From positions 22,962,725 through 23,026,724 of the forward strand of contig NC_089318.1 of the NCBI RefSeq assembly GCF_036669915.1: a stretch of 64,000 nt of DNA, in the 5' to 3' direction. The stretch is from Pocillopora verrucosa (taxonomy: Eukaryota > Cnidaria > Anthozoa > Scleractinia > Pocilloporidae). How positions within the stretch are numbered: the stretch's first letter is position 1; each line of letters begins with the position of its first letter. The position numbers and the translations under genes were made by a program. Below the pieces are notes generated by a model. That model saw only the letters and a list, made by a program, of their open reading frames with translations. It did not search any database and had not been told where the DNA came from. Positions 1 to 10,117 of this stretch are shown here, in pieces.

Positions 1-599
1 TAGGGCCAGAAAGGCAATAATAGCATACTGGCAATTAGATGTTTCTCAATATCCTTGCTAATTTTAAGATCACTGCAAGCACGAGAACAATCCTTTTTGT
101 AGTAAATAAACGGTAGAATACAAGGTTTAACAAGTTAAGTTAAACTTGTCAGTGTTTCATCCCACTCACTTACAAAACAGTTGTGATTTACTCACTGTCT
201 GTCGAACCTTACTGCCTCCTTGTTTCCATGCAAACTATGTTCTGCTAGCAGGCCAGAGTGTTTGACCGAACTGAACTATTACAATACCTCGTTATTAACT
301 TAAATCACTTGAATTAAACCGAATATCACTCCGAAAGGCATTTTAATATCTAGGTAATGAATCGAGTACCTTGAACTTATCACAAAAATGTCCAAAAATC
401 TCCAAATGCCTCAGCTTTCTAAAGAGAGGAACACAAGACGTGGAGAACTAAGGCGAGTCAAGAAGAAATGGGGGGAGGGGATGGTAAGGTAAATCTATGT
501 TTCTGATATCTGTGGCTAAGGTCGTTCGCTTCTCTCAAAGTGAGGTAAAAGCTAACTTTGAAAACTCGGAAGACAATAAGAAAAAAAATTGGGATGAAT

Positions 600-740
600 T
601 CTCTTTCCAGTCGATAAATGTTCTATGATGACGTGACGATGAGCATTAGGGGGTGGTTGAAAAGCATCATAGTCACGTGACGCATTCTCCATCGGCAAAC
701 TTCTTAACTTTCACTTTCGAAGGCGACGAACACAGTAAGT
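600..740 (+). promoter_or_regulatory. Candidate TPR-CHAT promoter / 5'-UTR exon with IRF-like element and splice donor (unit A)
   Basis: The block contains TGACGTGA (CRE-like), CACGTG (E-box) and TTTCACTTTC at 709-718. The last reads GAAAGTGAAA on the minus strand and matches the IRF core GAAANNGAAA. A GTAAGT donor follows at 735-740. A good acceptor (polypyrimidine then CAG) lies at 2259-2261 upstream of the ATG at 2584, so this may be a non-coding first exon spliced over about 1.5 kb. Donor, acceptor and IRF core recur in units B and C. Transcription start and use are inferred. Confidence 0.35.
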
Positions 741-772
741 AATTTCTGTTCACTTTGTTCGATATTATAGTA

Positions 773-1281
773 CAGTCGAACCTCGATTATCCGGACTCAT
801 CGGGACCTCGGTAAATAGTCCGGATAGTCGAGAGTCCGGATAATCGAAAATATGAATATTAATGAGATAGAAATGTGAAATAATTATCTGCTTATCTTTA
901 ATCAATAGAACGGCTAGCTTTCGCTTCGTAGGCATGTTTTTGATTTGAGTTTACGATCGATCGCTCGTGTGTTTACACAGCTCACGCGGAAGGAACTAAT
1001 CAAACATGAAATTCCCTTGGCAACAAAACAATTGAGCCAACCATATATCAGCTGAACGCATCAGAATATTTCTTTGTCTCGTCGCACTTTCGAATTTTGA
1101 AAAGCGCACTGGATAATACGCTGTTTCAACAGTCTTTTGAAAGGATTATTGGGCTTTTTGCGACTTTGAGTTTTCAAGATCACAACTAATTAATATTCAT
1201 AGAAAAATTGGGACCAGAGAAGAAAGTCCGGATAATCGAATAGTCCGGATAATCGAGGTCCGGTTAATCGAGGTTGGACTG
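773..1281. mobile_element. pogo/Tigger-like non-autonomous DNA transposon (MITE)
   Basis: The element is 509 bp, flanked by TA at 771-772 and 1282-1283. Its terminal inverted repeats are about 24 bp and match at 22 positions (starting CAGTCGAACCTCGATTATCC and, reversed, CAGTCCAACCTCGATTAACC). Sub-terminal copies of a TCCGGATAATCGA-type motif occur at both ends. Units B (near 23966) and C (near 44716) have the empty site with a single TA. There is no transposase frame. TA target and TIR sequence fit the pogo/Tigger group. Confidence 0.88.
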
Positions 1282-2294
1282 TAGTTTTACAGCTCGTGCG
1301 TTAGTTTTAATTCATTTATAATGACGTAAGCGTAATCTGTTAAAACTGTGAGCTATTTCCTTGATAAATCTCCAATATTCACGTTGTGGTCGCCTAAATA
1401 ATTACGGTGGAAGGAAAACAGTGGCATCAAGCGAATCAAAAGAAAAATTTCAGAGAATCTGATATTTACTTCTAAATACTTCTAAACTGCCTGACAATCT
1501 TGCTCTAAAATAATCACCCACATGAACTTTAATTCTCTGAATAAATCTGATGTCTCCAATTGGGCTGCTATCGAGTAGACCTCAAGCCGGAAGTAGCTTG
1601 CTCGCGTTTGCAGGTAAAATTTTGCTTGAGAAGCGTAGATATGCAGTCTGTACGTTGTTCCAGTTGTTCCTTGGAGTGCTCTATGCATAAAAATCCACAG
1701 ATAAAGATAAATGAAGGTCGATTTCCGACTTTTCATCTGGTCTAGCTTTCAATCTGCGAGTTCGTTTCCCGACCAGCGGCTGGCTGATAGAGGCTAAATA
1801 TGGATTTATGTCGGAGTTGGGCCTCGAGTTTCATGTTTATGTGTTTAAGACCTTGATTACGCTGAAGAATTTCTCTATCTTCGAATTCATCAGTGATAGG
1901 TGTTTTGTGTTGTAACTTGTTAATAAAACAACCTGCATTTTTTTCCGAAGGGAAAGTCGTGCCTTAGCATCGCTTTTATCTGGATTTCAATCACAAGGCC
2001 AAGAAATTTGAGACAGTTGTTGTAAGTAAGTTTATTGTTGTGAAACTGTAAGTTTATTATGTTAACAGTTTCTTTTGATTTTAAACCAAATACCAGAATT
2101 CATCGGCTGATTTTGATCCCCAGTTCCTCGCTAATTACAAAAACTTTCTAAAACATGAATTATTATGATATAGAAGACTGAGTAAGTCAAGCGGAACCAA
2201 ATACACCACGAAAATAACCTATGAGGACAGAAGGAAATTCTGGTGAGCTTCCTGTCTTCAGAATCAACCGCATTTCTTTATTAAGAAACTATTA

Positions 2295-2593
2295 AATCGA
2301 GTGGCTGCAAACGGATCTAACACAGCTGATTTAAATCCTCAGATTAAAGTTGTGTCATTCATTTCGCTCGAGCAATTGGGAAAAGTTCGTAATGGAAAAC
2401 TCAGGATAACTTTTGGCAAACTTCTCTGTGGCCTTGACTCTGGCTATACATTTAACAGTTGGCACTTTCCTATGAAAAGTATTGAGTATTGAATCAAGCG
2501 GCTGCAAACGGATCTAACAAAGTTAAATTAAATCCTTACGCTGTCTCATTCATTTCATTCGAACAATCGGCAAAAGGTCGAAAATGGACAACG
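2295..2593 (+). repeat. Direct duplication of the start-codon region (unit A)
   Basis: Two copies of a ~100-bp segment (2295-2399 and 2492-2593) share gctgcaaacggatctaac, a run ending aaattaaatcct or similar, and a Ser/Phe/Glu-rich stretch before an ATGG. The second copy supplies the real TPR-CHAT start at 2584. The first places an ATG at the matching position and opens a short upstream frame that ends before the second copy. The same doublet is present in B and C. Confidence 0.7.
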
Positions 2594-5500
2594 TAGAAGA
2601 ACTTATGGCAACCTTCTCGATGGTTATTGGGTTAGTGGTTGCTACCTTCTTCCTGAACACTGGTCGTGGTTTACAAGCCATGATGTTAGGCGAAGAATGT
2701 TTGATCTTTCTAAAATCTAACGAGCTGAAAAGGAAGACCTGTTTCCAATTTACCATGGGAATCAATATGTTAATGTTCAAGGCGGCTTGCATGGCTTCCA
2801 GTTACACATCTGCAGAAAGATATGCCAAGGAACTTCTTGATATGTACCATGCCTCTGGTGACACAATTGAAAGAGGGAAAATAACTTTAATACTGGGAAA
2901 GATATATCAGAGCCAAAATGAGTTTGAAAAGGCAAAACAATATTATCAGAAGGCAATTGATGTGACAGAATGTACGGCTGACAAACAAACGAAAGCAAAA
3001 TGTTACTTTGCGATGGGACATTTATCTTATTCGCGTAGTGAATATCACAAAGCTAAGAAGTATTTCGAGAACGCACTGGCAATCACGGTGTCCTATGGTG
3101 ACAGAATCAGGGAAGCTACCATTTACGGAAACCTAGGTACAGTCGTTCAGTCACTTGGGGAATACGACAAAGCTGAGAAATATTACAGGAAAGCACTTGA
3201 AATCAGGAAAAAAACTGGCGACAGGGAGGGAGAAGCAGCTGACTACGGAAACTTAGGAACATTGTTTCATTCACTGGCTGAATACGAAAAGGCTAAAGAA
3301 TACACCGAGAAAGCACTTGCAATCAGAAAGGAAATTGGCGACAGAGAGGGAGAAGCAGCTGACTACGGAAACTTAGGATCATTGTTTCATTCACTGGGTG
3401 AATACGAAAAGGCTAAAGAATACACCGAGAAAGCACTTGCAATCAGAAAGGAAATTGGCAACAGAGAGGGAGAAGCAGCTGCCTACGGAAACTTAGGATC
3501 ATTGTTTCAGTCACTGGCTGAATACGAAAAGGCTAAAGAATACACCGAGAAAGCACTTGCAATCAGAAAGGAAATTGGCGACAGAGAGGGAGAAGCAGCT
3601 GACTACGGAAACTTAGGAACATTGTTTCATTCACTGGGTGAATACGAAAAGGCTAAAGAATACACCGAGAAAGCACTTGCAATCAGAAAGGAAATTGGCG
3701 ACAGAAAGGGAGAAGCAGCTGACTACGGAAACTTAGGATCATTGTTTCATTCACTGGGTGAATACGAAAAGGCTAAAGAATACACCGAGAAAGCACTTGC
3801 AATCAGAAAGGAAATTGGCGACAGAGAGGGAGAAGCAGCTGACTACGGAAACTTAGGATCATTGTTTCATTCACTGGGTGAATACGAAAAGGCTAAAGAA
3901 TACAGCGAGAAAGCACTTGCAATGAGAAAGGAAATTGGCGACAGAAAGGGAGAAGCAGCTGGCTACGGGAACTTAGGAACATTGTTTCAGTCACTGGCTG
4001 AATACGAAAAGGCTAAAGAATACACCGAGAAAGCACTTGCAATCAGAAAGGAAATTGGCGACAGAAAGGGAGAAGCAGCTGACTACGGAAACTTAGGAAC
4101 ATTGTTTCATTCACTGGGTGAATACGAAAAGGCTAAAGAATACAGCGAGAAAGCACTTGCAATGAGAAAGGAAATTGGCGACAGAAAGGGAGAAGCAGCT
4201 GGCTACGGGAACTTAGGAACATTGTTTCAGTCACTGGCTGAATACGAAAAGGCTAAAGAATACACCGAGAAAGCACTTGCAATCAGAAAGGAAATTGGCG
4301 ACAGAAAGGGAGAAGCAGCTGACTACGGAAACTTAGGAACATTGTTTCATTCACTGGGTGAATGCGAAAAGGCTAAAGGATACACCGAGAAAGCACTTGC
4401 AATCAGAAAGGAAATTGGCGACAGAGAGGGAGAAGCAGCTGGCTACGGAAACTTAGGAGCATTGTTTCAGTCACTGGGTGAATACGAAAAGGCTAAAGAA
4501 TACACTAAGAAAGCACTTGCAATCAGAAAGGAAATTGGCGACAGAAAAGGAGAAGCAGCTGACTACGGAAACTTAGGAACATTGTTTCATTCACTGGGGG
4601 AATACAAAAAGGCTAAAGAATACACCGAGAAAGCACTTGCAATCAGAAAGGAAATTGGCGACAGAAAGGGAGAAGCAGCTGACTACGGAAACTTAGGAAC
4701 ATTGTTTCATTCACAGGGTGAATACCAAAAGGCTAAAGAATACACCGAGAAAGCACTTGCAATCAGAAAGGAAATTGGCGACAGAAAGGGAGAAGCAGCT
4801 GACTACGGAAACTTAGGAACATTGTTTCATTCACTGGGTGAATACGAAAAGGCTAAAGAATACAGCGAGAAAGCACTTGCAATCAGAAAGGAAATTGGGG
4901 ACAGAAAGGGAGAAGCAGCTGACTACGGAAACTTAGGATCATTGTTTCAGTCACTGTGTGAATACGAAAAGGCTAAAGAATACACCGAGAAAGCACTTGC
5001 AATCAGAAAGGAAATTGGCGACAGAGAGGGAGAAGCAGCTGGCTACGGAAACTTAGGAACATTGTTTCAGTCACTGGGTGAATACGAAAAGGCTAAAGAA
5101 TACACCGAGAAAGCACTTGCAATCAGAAAGGAAATTGGCGACAGAAAAGGAGAAGCAGCTGACTACGGAAACTTAGGAACATTGTTTCATTCACTGGGTG
5201 AATACGAAAAGGCTAAAGAATACACCGAGAAAGCACTTGCAATCAGAAAGGAAATTGGCGACAGAGAGGGAGAAGCAGCTGACTACGGAAACTTAGGAAC
5301 ATTGTTTCATTCACTGGGTGAATACGAAAAGGCTAAAGAATACACCGAGAAAGCACTTGCAATCAGAAAGGACATTGGCGACAGAAAAGGAGAAGCAGCT
5401 GACCACGGAAACTTAGGAACATTGTTTCATTCACTGGGTGAATACGAAAAGGCTAAAGAATACACTGAGAAAGCACTTGCAATCAGAAAGGAAATTGGCG

Positions 5501-7377
5501 ACAGAAAGGGAGAAGCAGCTGACTACGGAAACTTAGGAACATTGTTTCATTCAGTGGGTGAATACGAAAAGGCTAAAGAATACACCGAGAAAGCACTTGC
5601 AATCAGAAAGGAAATTGGCGACAGAAAAGGAGAAGCAGCTGGCTACGGAAACTTAGGATCATTGTTTCATTCACTGGGTGAATGGGAAAAGGCTAAAGAA
5701 TACACCGAGAAAGCACTTGCAATCAGAAAGGAAATTGGCGACAGAAAGGGAGAAGCAGCTGACTACGGAAACTTAGGATCATTGTTTCATTCACTGGGTG
5801 AACTTGACAAAGCTGAAGTACATCTTAGCAAGGCTCTCTCAATTTGCAAAGCCATTGGACATAATATGAATGAGTTTAAATCTCTTTGTGGTCTAACGGT
5901 TTTGAAGTTGGCTCAGTCTAATTTCCAAGAAGCATTTTCGTATCTTTTGAGAACTATTGAAAAATTCGAAAAATTGCGACACTTCGTAAAAGATAATGAT
6001 TACTTCAAAATATCTTTGTTGGAGGAGTATGGTGCCTTTCCCTATGAGATACTCAGTAAATTGGTTTCTGTTTCCGGGAATCCTGAAGATTCCCTTTACG
6101 TCGAAGAACTCAGACGGGCAAGAGCTCTAGCGGACTTGATGACGGCTCAATATTCTGCTAAACAGCCCCAGTTTTCAGGTGATCCACAATTGGCATTGTT
6201 CTGCATTCATGATATCATTAAAAGAGAAGCAAATTGTACTTTTGTGTACCTTTCGGTTGATGATGAAGATGTACGGATTTGGGTTCTCAAAACAAGCGGA
6301 GGGATTATTTTCCGACGCAAAAAGGGAAAGGATTCAGACAGTTTTGGAAATGCCGGCTCACTCCCAAATCCGAAAGAGCTTTTTGCGGAGAGTTTCCGCC
6401 ACTTTGCCATCCCACCCACAGAGAATTACGAAGATCGCTCTTTAAATGACGAACCTGTTCTAAAGTTATCTGGCGATGTTAAGCGATCGCCTCCATCTCA
6501 CGATGAAACTGAAGATATGAAAACATGTCTGCGTTTGTTCCACAAAATAATTATCGCTCCCGTGGCCAATATTTTGAAAGAGCCTGAAATTATCATTGTC
6601 CCTGACAGCTGCATGTATCAAGTGCCATTTGCAGCCTTACTTGACGAGGGAGGAAGATATTTGTCTGAAAAATTCAGGATCCGCATCGTTCCTTCGTTGA
6701 CGGTCCTCAAGGTCATTCAGGATAGTCCTTCAAACTATCACAGTAACACTGGGGCACTGATAGTGGGTGAACCTGAAGTGAGAGAAGTGATTTACAAGGG
6801 AAAGCAAATGATCCTTGATCCATTACCAGGTGCAAGAAAAGAAGCTGAAATGATTGGAAAAATGCTTGGCGTCATCCCATTGTTAGGGAAAGATGCAACA
6901 AAGGAGGCGGTTCTTGAACAGATGAAGTCAGTTGCGTTGATACATTTTGCGGCTCACGGAAATCCCGATCGAGGAGAAATAGCACTTTCCCCCGTCAGTA
7001 CTACTAAGAATACTCCACAAGAAGAAGAATACCTTTTGACGATGGCTGAAGTATCAAAAGTTCAACTTCGAGCTAAACTGGTAGTTCTAAGCTGTTGTCA
7101 CAGTGGGTGCGGAGAGATCAAAGTCGAAGGAGTAATTGGAATCGCTCGAGCGTTCTTAGGATCCGGTGCTCGGTCGGTGTTAGTGGCGCGGTGGGCCTTG
7201 GACGACGAATCAACGGAGCAGTTCATGAAATGTTTCTTCGAACACTTGTTCCGTGGTGAGAGTGCCAGTGAATCTCTTCACGAGGTCAGAAAGTGGATGA
7301 GAGGTAACCCCAAGTATTCTGAAGTGAAGAAATGGGCTACGTTCATGCTGATTGGAGATAACGTCACATTGAGGTAG
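2584..7377 (+). CDS. TPR-CHAT protein (TTC28-like), putative caspase-like protease, copy A
   Basis: A 1597-residue protein in one long exon. Residues 9-25 form a hydrophobic segment that could be a membrane anchor or a buried helix. Degenerate TPRs follow (about 70-219), then 21 near-identical 40-residue TPRs of the LGN/kinesin-light-chain spacing (220-1059, core YGNLG...KAKEY.EKAL.IRKEIGDR). A linker with the EELRRARALADLM motif leads into a C-terminal CHAT domain. The expected His is 1458 (in AAHG) and Cys is 1505 (in LSCC). CHAT domains are clan CD (caspase/separase-like) peptidases; in bacteria TPR-CHAT proteins act as RNA- or ligand-triggered proteases. The ATG at 2584 is chosen because the same ATGGACAACG opens all three copies. 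TPRs probably sense a partner and CHAT cleaves a substrate, but this is inference. Cytosolic unless the N-terminal segment is an anchor. Confidence 0.92.
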   Translation: MDNVEELMATFSMVIGLVVATFFLNTGRGLQAMMLGEECLIFLKSNELKRKTCFQFTMGINMLMFKAACMASSYTSAERYAKELLDMYHASGDTIERGKITLILGKIYQSQNEFEKAKQYYQKAIDVTECTADKQTKAKCYFAMGHLSYSRSEYHKAKKYFENALAITVSYGDRIREATIYGNLGTVVQSLGEYDKAEKYYRKALEIRKKTGDREGEAADYGNLGTLFHSLAEYEKAKEYTEKALAIRKEIGDREGEAADYGNLGSLFHSLGEYEKAKEYTEKALAIRKEIGNREGEAAAYGNLGSLFQSLAEYEKAKEYTEKALAIRKEIGDREGEAADYGNLGTLFHSLGEYEKAKEYTEKALAIRKEIGDRKGEAADYGNLGSLFHSLGEYEKAKEYTEKALAIRKEIGDREGEAADYGNLGSLFHSLGEYEKAKEYSEKALAMRKEIGDRKGEAAGYGNLGTLFQSLAEYEKAKEYTEKALAIRKEIGDRKGEAADYGNLGTLFHSLGEYEKAKEYSEKALAMRKEIGDRKGEAAGYGNLGTLFQSLAEYEKAKEYTEKALAIRKEIGDRKGEAADYGNLGTLFHSLGECEKAKGYTEKALAIRKEIGDREGEAAGYGNLGALFQSLGEYEKAKEYTKKALAIRKEIGDRKGEAADYGNLGTLFHSLGEYKKAKEYTEKALAIRKEIGDRKGEAADYGNLGTLFHSQGEYQKAKEYTEKALAIRKEIGDRKGEAADYGNLGTLFHSLGEYEKAKEYSEKALAIRKEIGDRKGEAADYGNLGSLFQSLCEYEKAKEYTEKALAIRKEIGDREGEAAGYGNLGTLFQSLGEYEKAKEYTEKALAIRKEIGDRKGEAADYGNLGTLFHSLGEYEKAKEYTEKALAIRKEIGDREGEAADYGNLGTLFHSLGEYEKAKEYTEKALAIRKDIGDRKGEAADHGNLGTLFHSLGEYEKAKEYTEKALAIRKEIGDRKGEAADYGNLGTLFHSVGEYEKAKEYTEKALAIRKEIGDRKGEAAGYGNLGSLFHSLGEWEKAKEYTEKALAIRKEIGDRKGEAADYGNLGSLFHSLGELDKAEVHLSKALSICKAIGHNMNEFKSLCGLTVLKLAQSNFQEAFSYLLRTIEKFEKLRHFVKDNDYFKISLLEEYGAFPYEILSKLVSVSGNPEDSLYVEELRRARALADLMTAQYSAKQPQFSGDPQLALFCIHDIIKREANCTFVYLSVDDEDVRIWVLKTSGGIIFRRKKGKDSDSFGNAGSLPNPKELFAESFRHFAIPPTENYEDRSLNDEPVLKLSGDVKRSPPSHDETEDMKTCLRLFHKIIIAPVANILKEPEIIIVPDSCMYQVPFAALLDEGGRYLSEKFRIRIVPSLTVLKVIQDSPSNYHSNTGALIVGEPEVREVIYKGKQMILDPLPGARKEAEMIGKMLGVIPLLGKDATKEAVLEQMKSVALIHFAAHGNPDRGEIALSPVSTTKNTPQEEEYLLTMAEVSKVQLRAKLVVLSCCHSGCGEIKVEGVIGIARAFLGSGARSVLVARWALDDESTEQFMKCFFEHLFRGESASESLHEVRKWMRGNPKYSEVKKWATFMLIGDNVTLR
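3241..5760 (+). repeat. In-frame 120-bp minisatellite: 21 TPR units (copy A)
   Basis: There are 21 consecutive units of exactly 120 bp (40 codons), almost identical even at wobble positions. Changes fall at a few recurrent sites: Asp/Gly/Ala before YGNLG, Thr/Ser/Ala after NLG, His/Gln before SL, Gly/Ala/Cys before E, Tyr/Cys/Trp after it, Thr/Ser after EY, and Glu/Lys in R(E/K)GEAA. One more diverged unit lies on each side (3121 and 5761). Confidence 0.97.
3901..4380 (+). repeat. 240-bp higher-order repeat inside the TPR array (copy A)
   Basis: Bases 3901-4140 and 4141-4380 are near-identical two-unit blocks. Both carry the rare Ser (tacagcgag), Met (aatgag) and Gly (ggctacggg) variants followed by a standard unit. 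They differ only near the end (aatgcg and aagga). A recent two-unit duplication is the simplest reading. Confidence 0.85.
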
Positions 7378-8101
7378 GTGTTAAGGAAAAGGGGAAAGGT
7401 TTGTATTTAAAAAAAAACCGCGGTAAAAATCACACTCGGGATGGGAATCTACTGAGGCCTAAATCTACTTTTTATGACATGTCAGAAGGAACCAGGATTT
7501 AAGTTTAAAATCAACAACTTTGTAGCAAGTCAGGGACACTCTCGGATTTTGGTTGAGCCTGTCTATTGATATTATCTTAGAGTGTAAAGGGAGACATTGT
7601 AGCGCATTCTCTCAAATTCGGACGATTTAGAAAAGTCACTTAAAGACTCACACGCCCCCCCCCCTCATTTATTTCATGTTATGGAGTAAAGAAAGTATAT
7701 AAGTTGGTTATAGTAAAGGAAGGATTTGTGTTGCATCTCATGTAGTTCCCTGATGTATTTTTGCTATTGTTGAAAAGACGAACGAGACAAATGGAAGAGT
7801 ATCTTAAATGACGGCAGGCAATAAGTTACTGACAGACGTAGAGGGTCTTAATTCCAAATCGAGCTTCTGCGAGTAAATTTTCTCAATTCCGCGTCAAATT
7901 TCCTCACCAAAAGCCTCGCAGTATCTGAAGTTCACAGCGACTAAAGCTGTCATAACAGCAGAAATTCTTAGAAGAAATATATTGAATTGACCTAACAATT
8001 ACTTTACCAACGAATCAATTCAAGATTTTACAACTCCTTTGCTAATATTGTAAATCTTATCTTACAGGAAAGAAGACATAATCTGCAAAGTTCAAAACTG
8101 A
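7374..8101 (+). other. Possible alternative 3' intron and terminal exon of TPR-CHAT A
   Basis: The stop codon of the long exon lies inside a GTAGGT donor (7374-7379). A conserved acceptor ending CTTACAG (8061-8067) precedes a short exon. Splicing AG|G keeps the frame: the Arg codon is rebuilt, followed by KEDIICKVQN and a TGA at 8099-8101. The same donor, acceptor and peptide occur in B and C (Ile replaced by Leu in C). The protein would gain ten residues including a Cys. The unspliced form ends at 7377. Confidence 0.4.
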
Positions 8102-9614
8102 TCAGCAAACCCTGCACTCTGAGTGAAGCTGACCTCTTTGAGGACCATCATCTTTGCCTCTACCGTATGAAACAGAACATTTCGTGTGATATAACCGAAT
8201 TTTTTTTCGTTGTTTTTTTTAGCAAGGCAGTTAATAGTATTTAGGATTTCTCTTTAGCAGTCAGGCATGTTTGTCACTAAAATGTTAGGAGCAATTTTCG
8301 TGAGAAGCCCTCCATTGTCTACACAACCTGAACAATAAGTTTTTACAACTGGGACGAGTCAGTGACATTTTAATAATCTAACGAAAAGGTTCAATGTCAT
8401 TGTGATTTAAGAGCCAGAATGGTTCTTTAGCCTTTTCGCAAAGAAAAATAACCGATATCTAGAAATTTAGGATAAACATTTTTTTCAGAGGTTTTCCAGT
8501 ATACGTTTTTTCATTCTGTAAGCGAGATACCTTGAAATATTAGACGTTTTAAGGCTGGAACGAACTTTGGAATCGATTCGTCGAAAAAACGTATCGTTCG
8601 TTTGTTTAGCTAGTCATTGTAGACTTTTAGAATACTTCAAAAGTTAACCCCATCTACATATGAATCATGGGGCCAGCGATACAACTGGACAATTCAATCA
8701 TCAAATACTAATTTTGTTCATCAGGTCACTCGACCATTCTGTTTTTATTGTAATGTGTCAGATTGGAGTTTCCGGTACCTTGAATAAAAGCTAGTTAATT
8801 TTTAACCTCATTGTAGGACTAGTTACAATAAGGAAGCTGAGCCCAGCTATATATCGAACAAGGGGCCAGAAATTCAATCATAGTATTCTGTTATCAAACA
8901 CAGATTTTGTTGAATGGGTCACTGGACCATTCGTTTTAATTGTCATCGGTTACATTTTAATTTCTTATATCATAAATAAAAGCACGTGTTACCCGGACAT
9001 AAAGTTTTAGTTTTTGTCATTAATCTCGCTCTGTAGGGGTTTAGTCGAGATAATTTTAACGAAGCCGTGTATTTTGTCGGGTCTTTACCAACTCAAATGC
9101 TAAGAAGAAAAAACAGGGCTGCAGTATTTTATTGTTCAAATGAAACCCATGTTACAAGTGAGAATGACTTTTGACATTGTAAGCGACACCTGATACCAAA
9201 TGGGACAAACCTCAACAAATGAAAGTCGTTTTTAACACGTTTATGCGAAGGCACATGCAATCCGACTTCACGTGATCAGCAACACAGGACCAACCGGAAT
9301 TAGTACTGTATCATTACATCCTTGAATCTGTAAAATTGTGGGACAAAAGTCTGACCTGACACAAAGTTGTGACGCTTCCACTCAAATCCGACCACGTCTC
9401 CTCTGTATATTTACATTTTCCATTCATCCAAACCGTGTTGTTTGAATCGTTTACGTGATATTTCGAAAGTTTGTCTCTGTTAAACCGCAGGAGTTTCATT
9501 ATTGTAAAAGCGAAATTTCGGTGAACAAAACCATTTGCAAATGTCTTGCATCTTTAACTACCGACGCGACTGTATTGCTTTAGTCTCCTTCTTGACCAAA
9601 AGTTGCAAGTTCCG
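8102..9614. other. 3' flanking region without a recognised gene (unit A)
   Basis: This stretch is conserved in all three units but has no convincing open frame. It holds two AATAAA signals (8783-8788 and 8975-8980). It probably contains the 3' UTR of TPR-CHAT and the intergenic space up to the convergent SP-1 gene. Confidence 0.5.
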
Positions 9615-10077
9615 TCAGTTGAGACGTTTTTGCTTTGCATCACTGTAAAGAGCGTTATTTGCCAACTGAAATACTTTATCAGCGTGTTTCTTGCAGCCCT
9701 CGTCACAATCTCTTGGTATGTTAATGGCAATGTTCACCTGATGATGGCTTTCCTGTCGCTGCTCGTTAATTTTAACCTTTTGATAATTCACTCCAAACGA
9801 AGGGATGCCGCTGTTTTGAAACCTTAGATTTAATCCAAAGCTTCTGATTTGCTTGTTCGATTGCTTTTTTCCGTTTTTACGTCTTGCGCTATTTCACGAG
9901 CAAATCTTTTTTCTGTGTACGAGTTTGTCCTGGATTGTAGATAACTTGCTTCGTTCCAGGATCAAACATTGCAGGCACAAGCTCACAAGACGCCATTAGA
10001 ACCCTTCCTTGTCTGAAAACGCATAGAAGAAGAACAATTTTAAACCAGCAAAACTCAGAAAGCGAAGCAGGAGCCAT
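9615..10077 (-). pseudogene. SP-1 secreted protein, frameshifted copy A
   Basis: The start at 10077 and the signal peptide match the intact B and C genes. A one-base deletion near 9891 (gctatttcac against gctattgtcac) turns the frame into LLVK and a stop at 9889. A second one-base deletion near 9855 (aagcttctg against aagctttctg) follows. The acceptor-like tract just upstream of the ATG (minus strand, ending TTTTCAG) is retained. A 62-residue remnant could be made. I do not recognise the family. Confidence 0.85.
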
Positions 10078-10117
10078 TGCTGTGAATTAGTTGTAGCAGT
10101 GAGACCTGAAAACAGAA

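Noticed and set aside
2301..2492. 63-residue frame upstream of TPR-CHAT as a separate small gene
   Set aside because: It is explained by direct duplication of the TPR-CHAT start region and is closed in unit C.
2584..5760. CRISPR-like or satellite interpretation of the regular 120-bp repeats
   Set aside because: The units are contiguous, have no spacers and are in frame within a protein of TPR consensus.
6179..6445. Overlapping frames on both strands inside the CHAT coding region, recurring in B and C
   Set aside because: Shadows of the conserved CHAT sequence; codon pattern follows the main frame.
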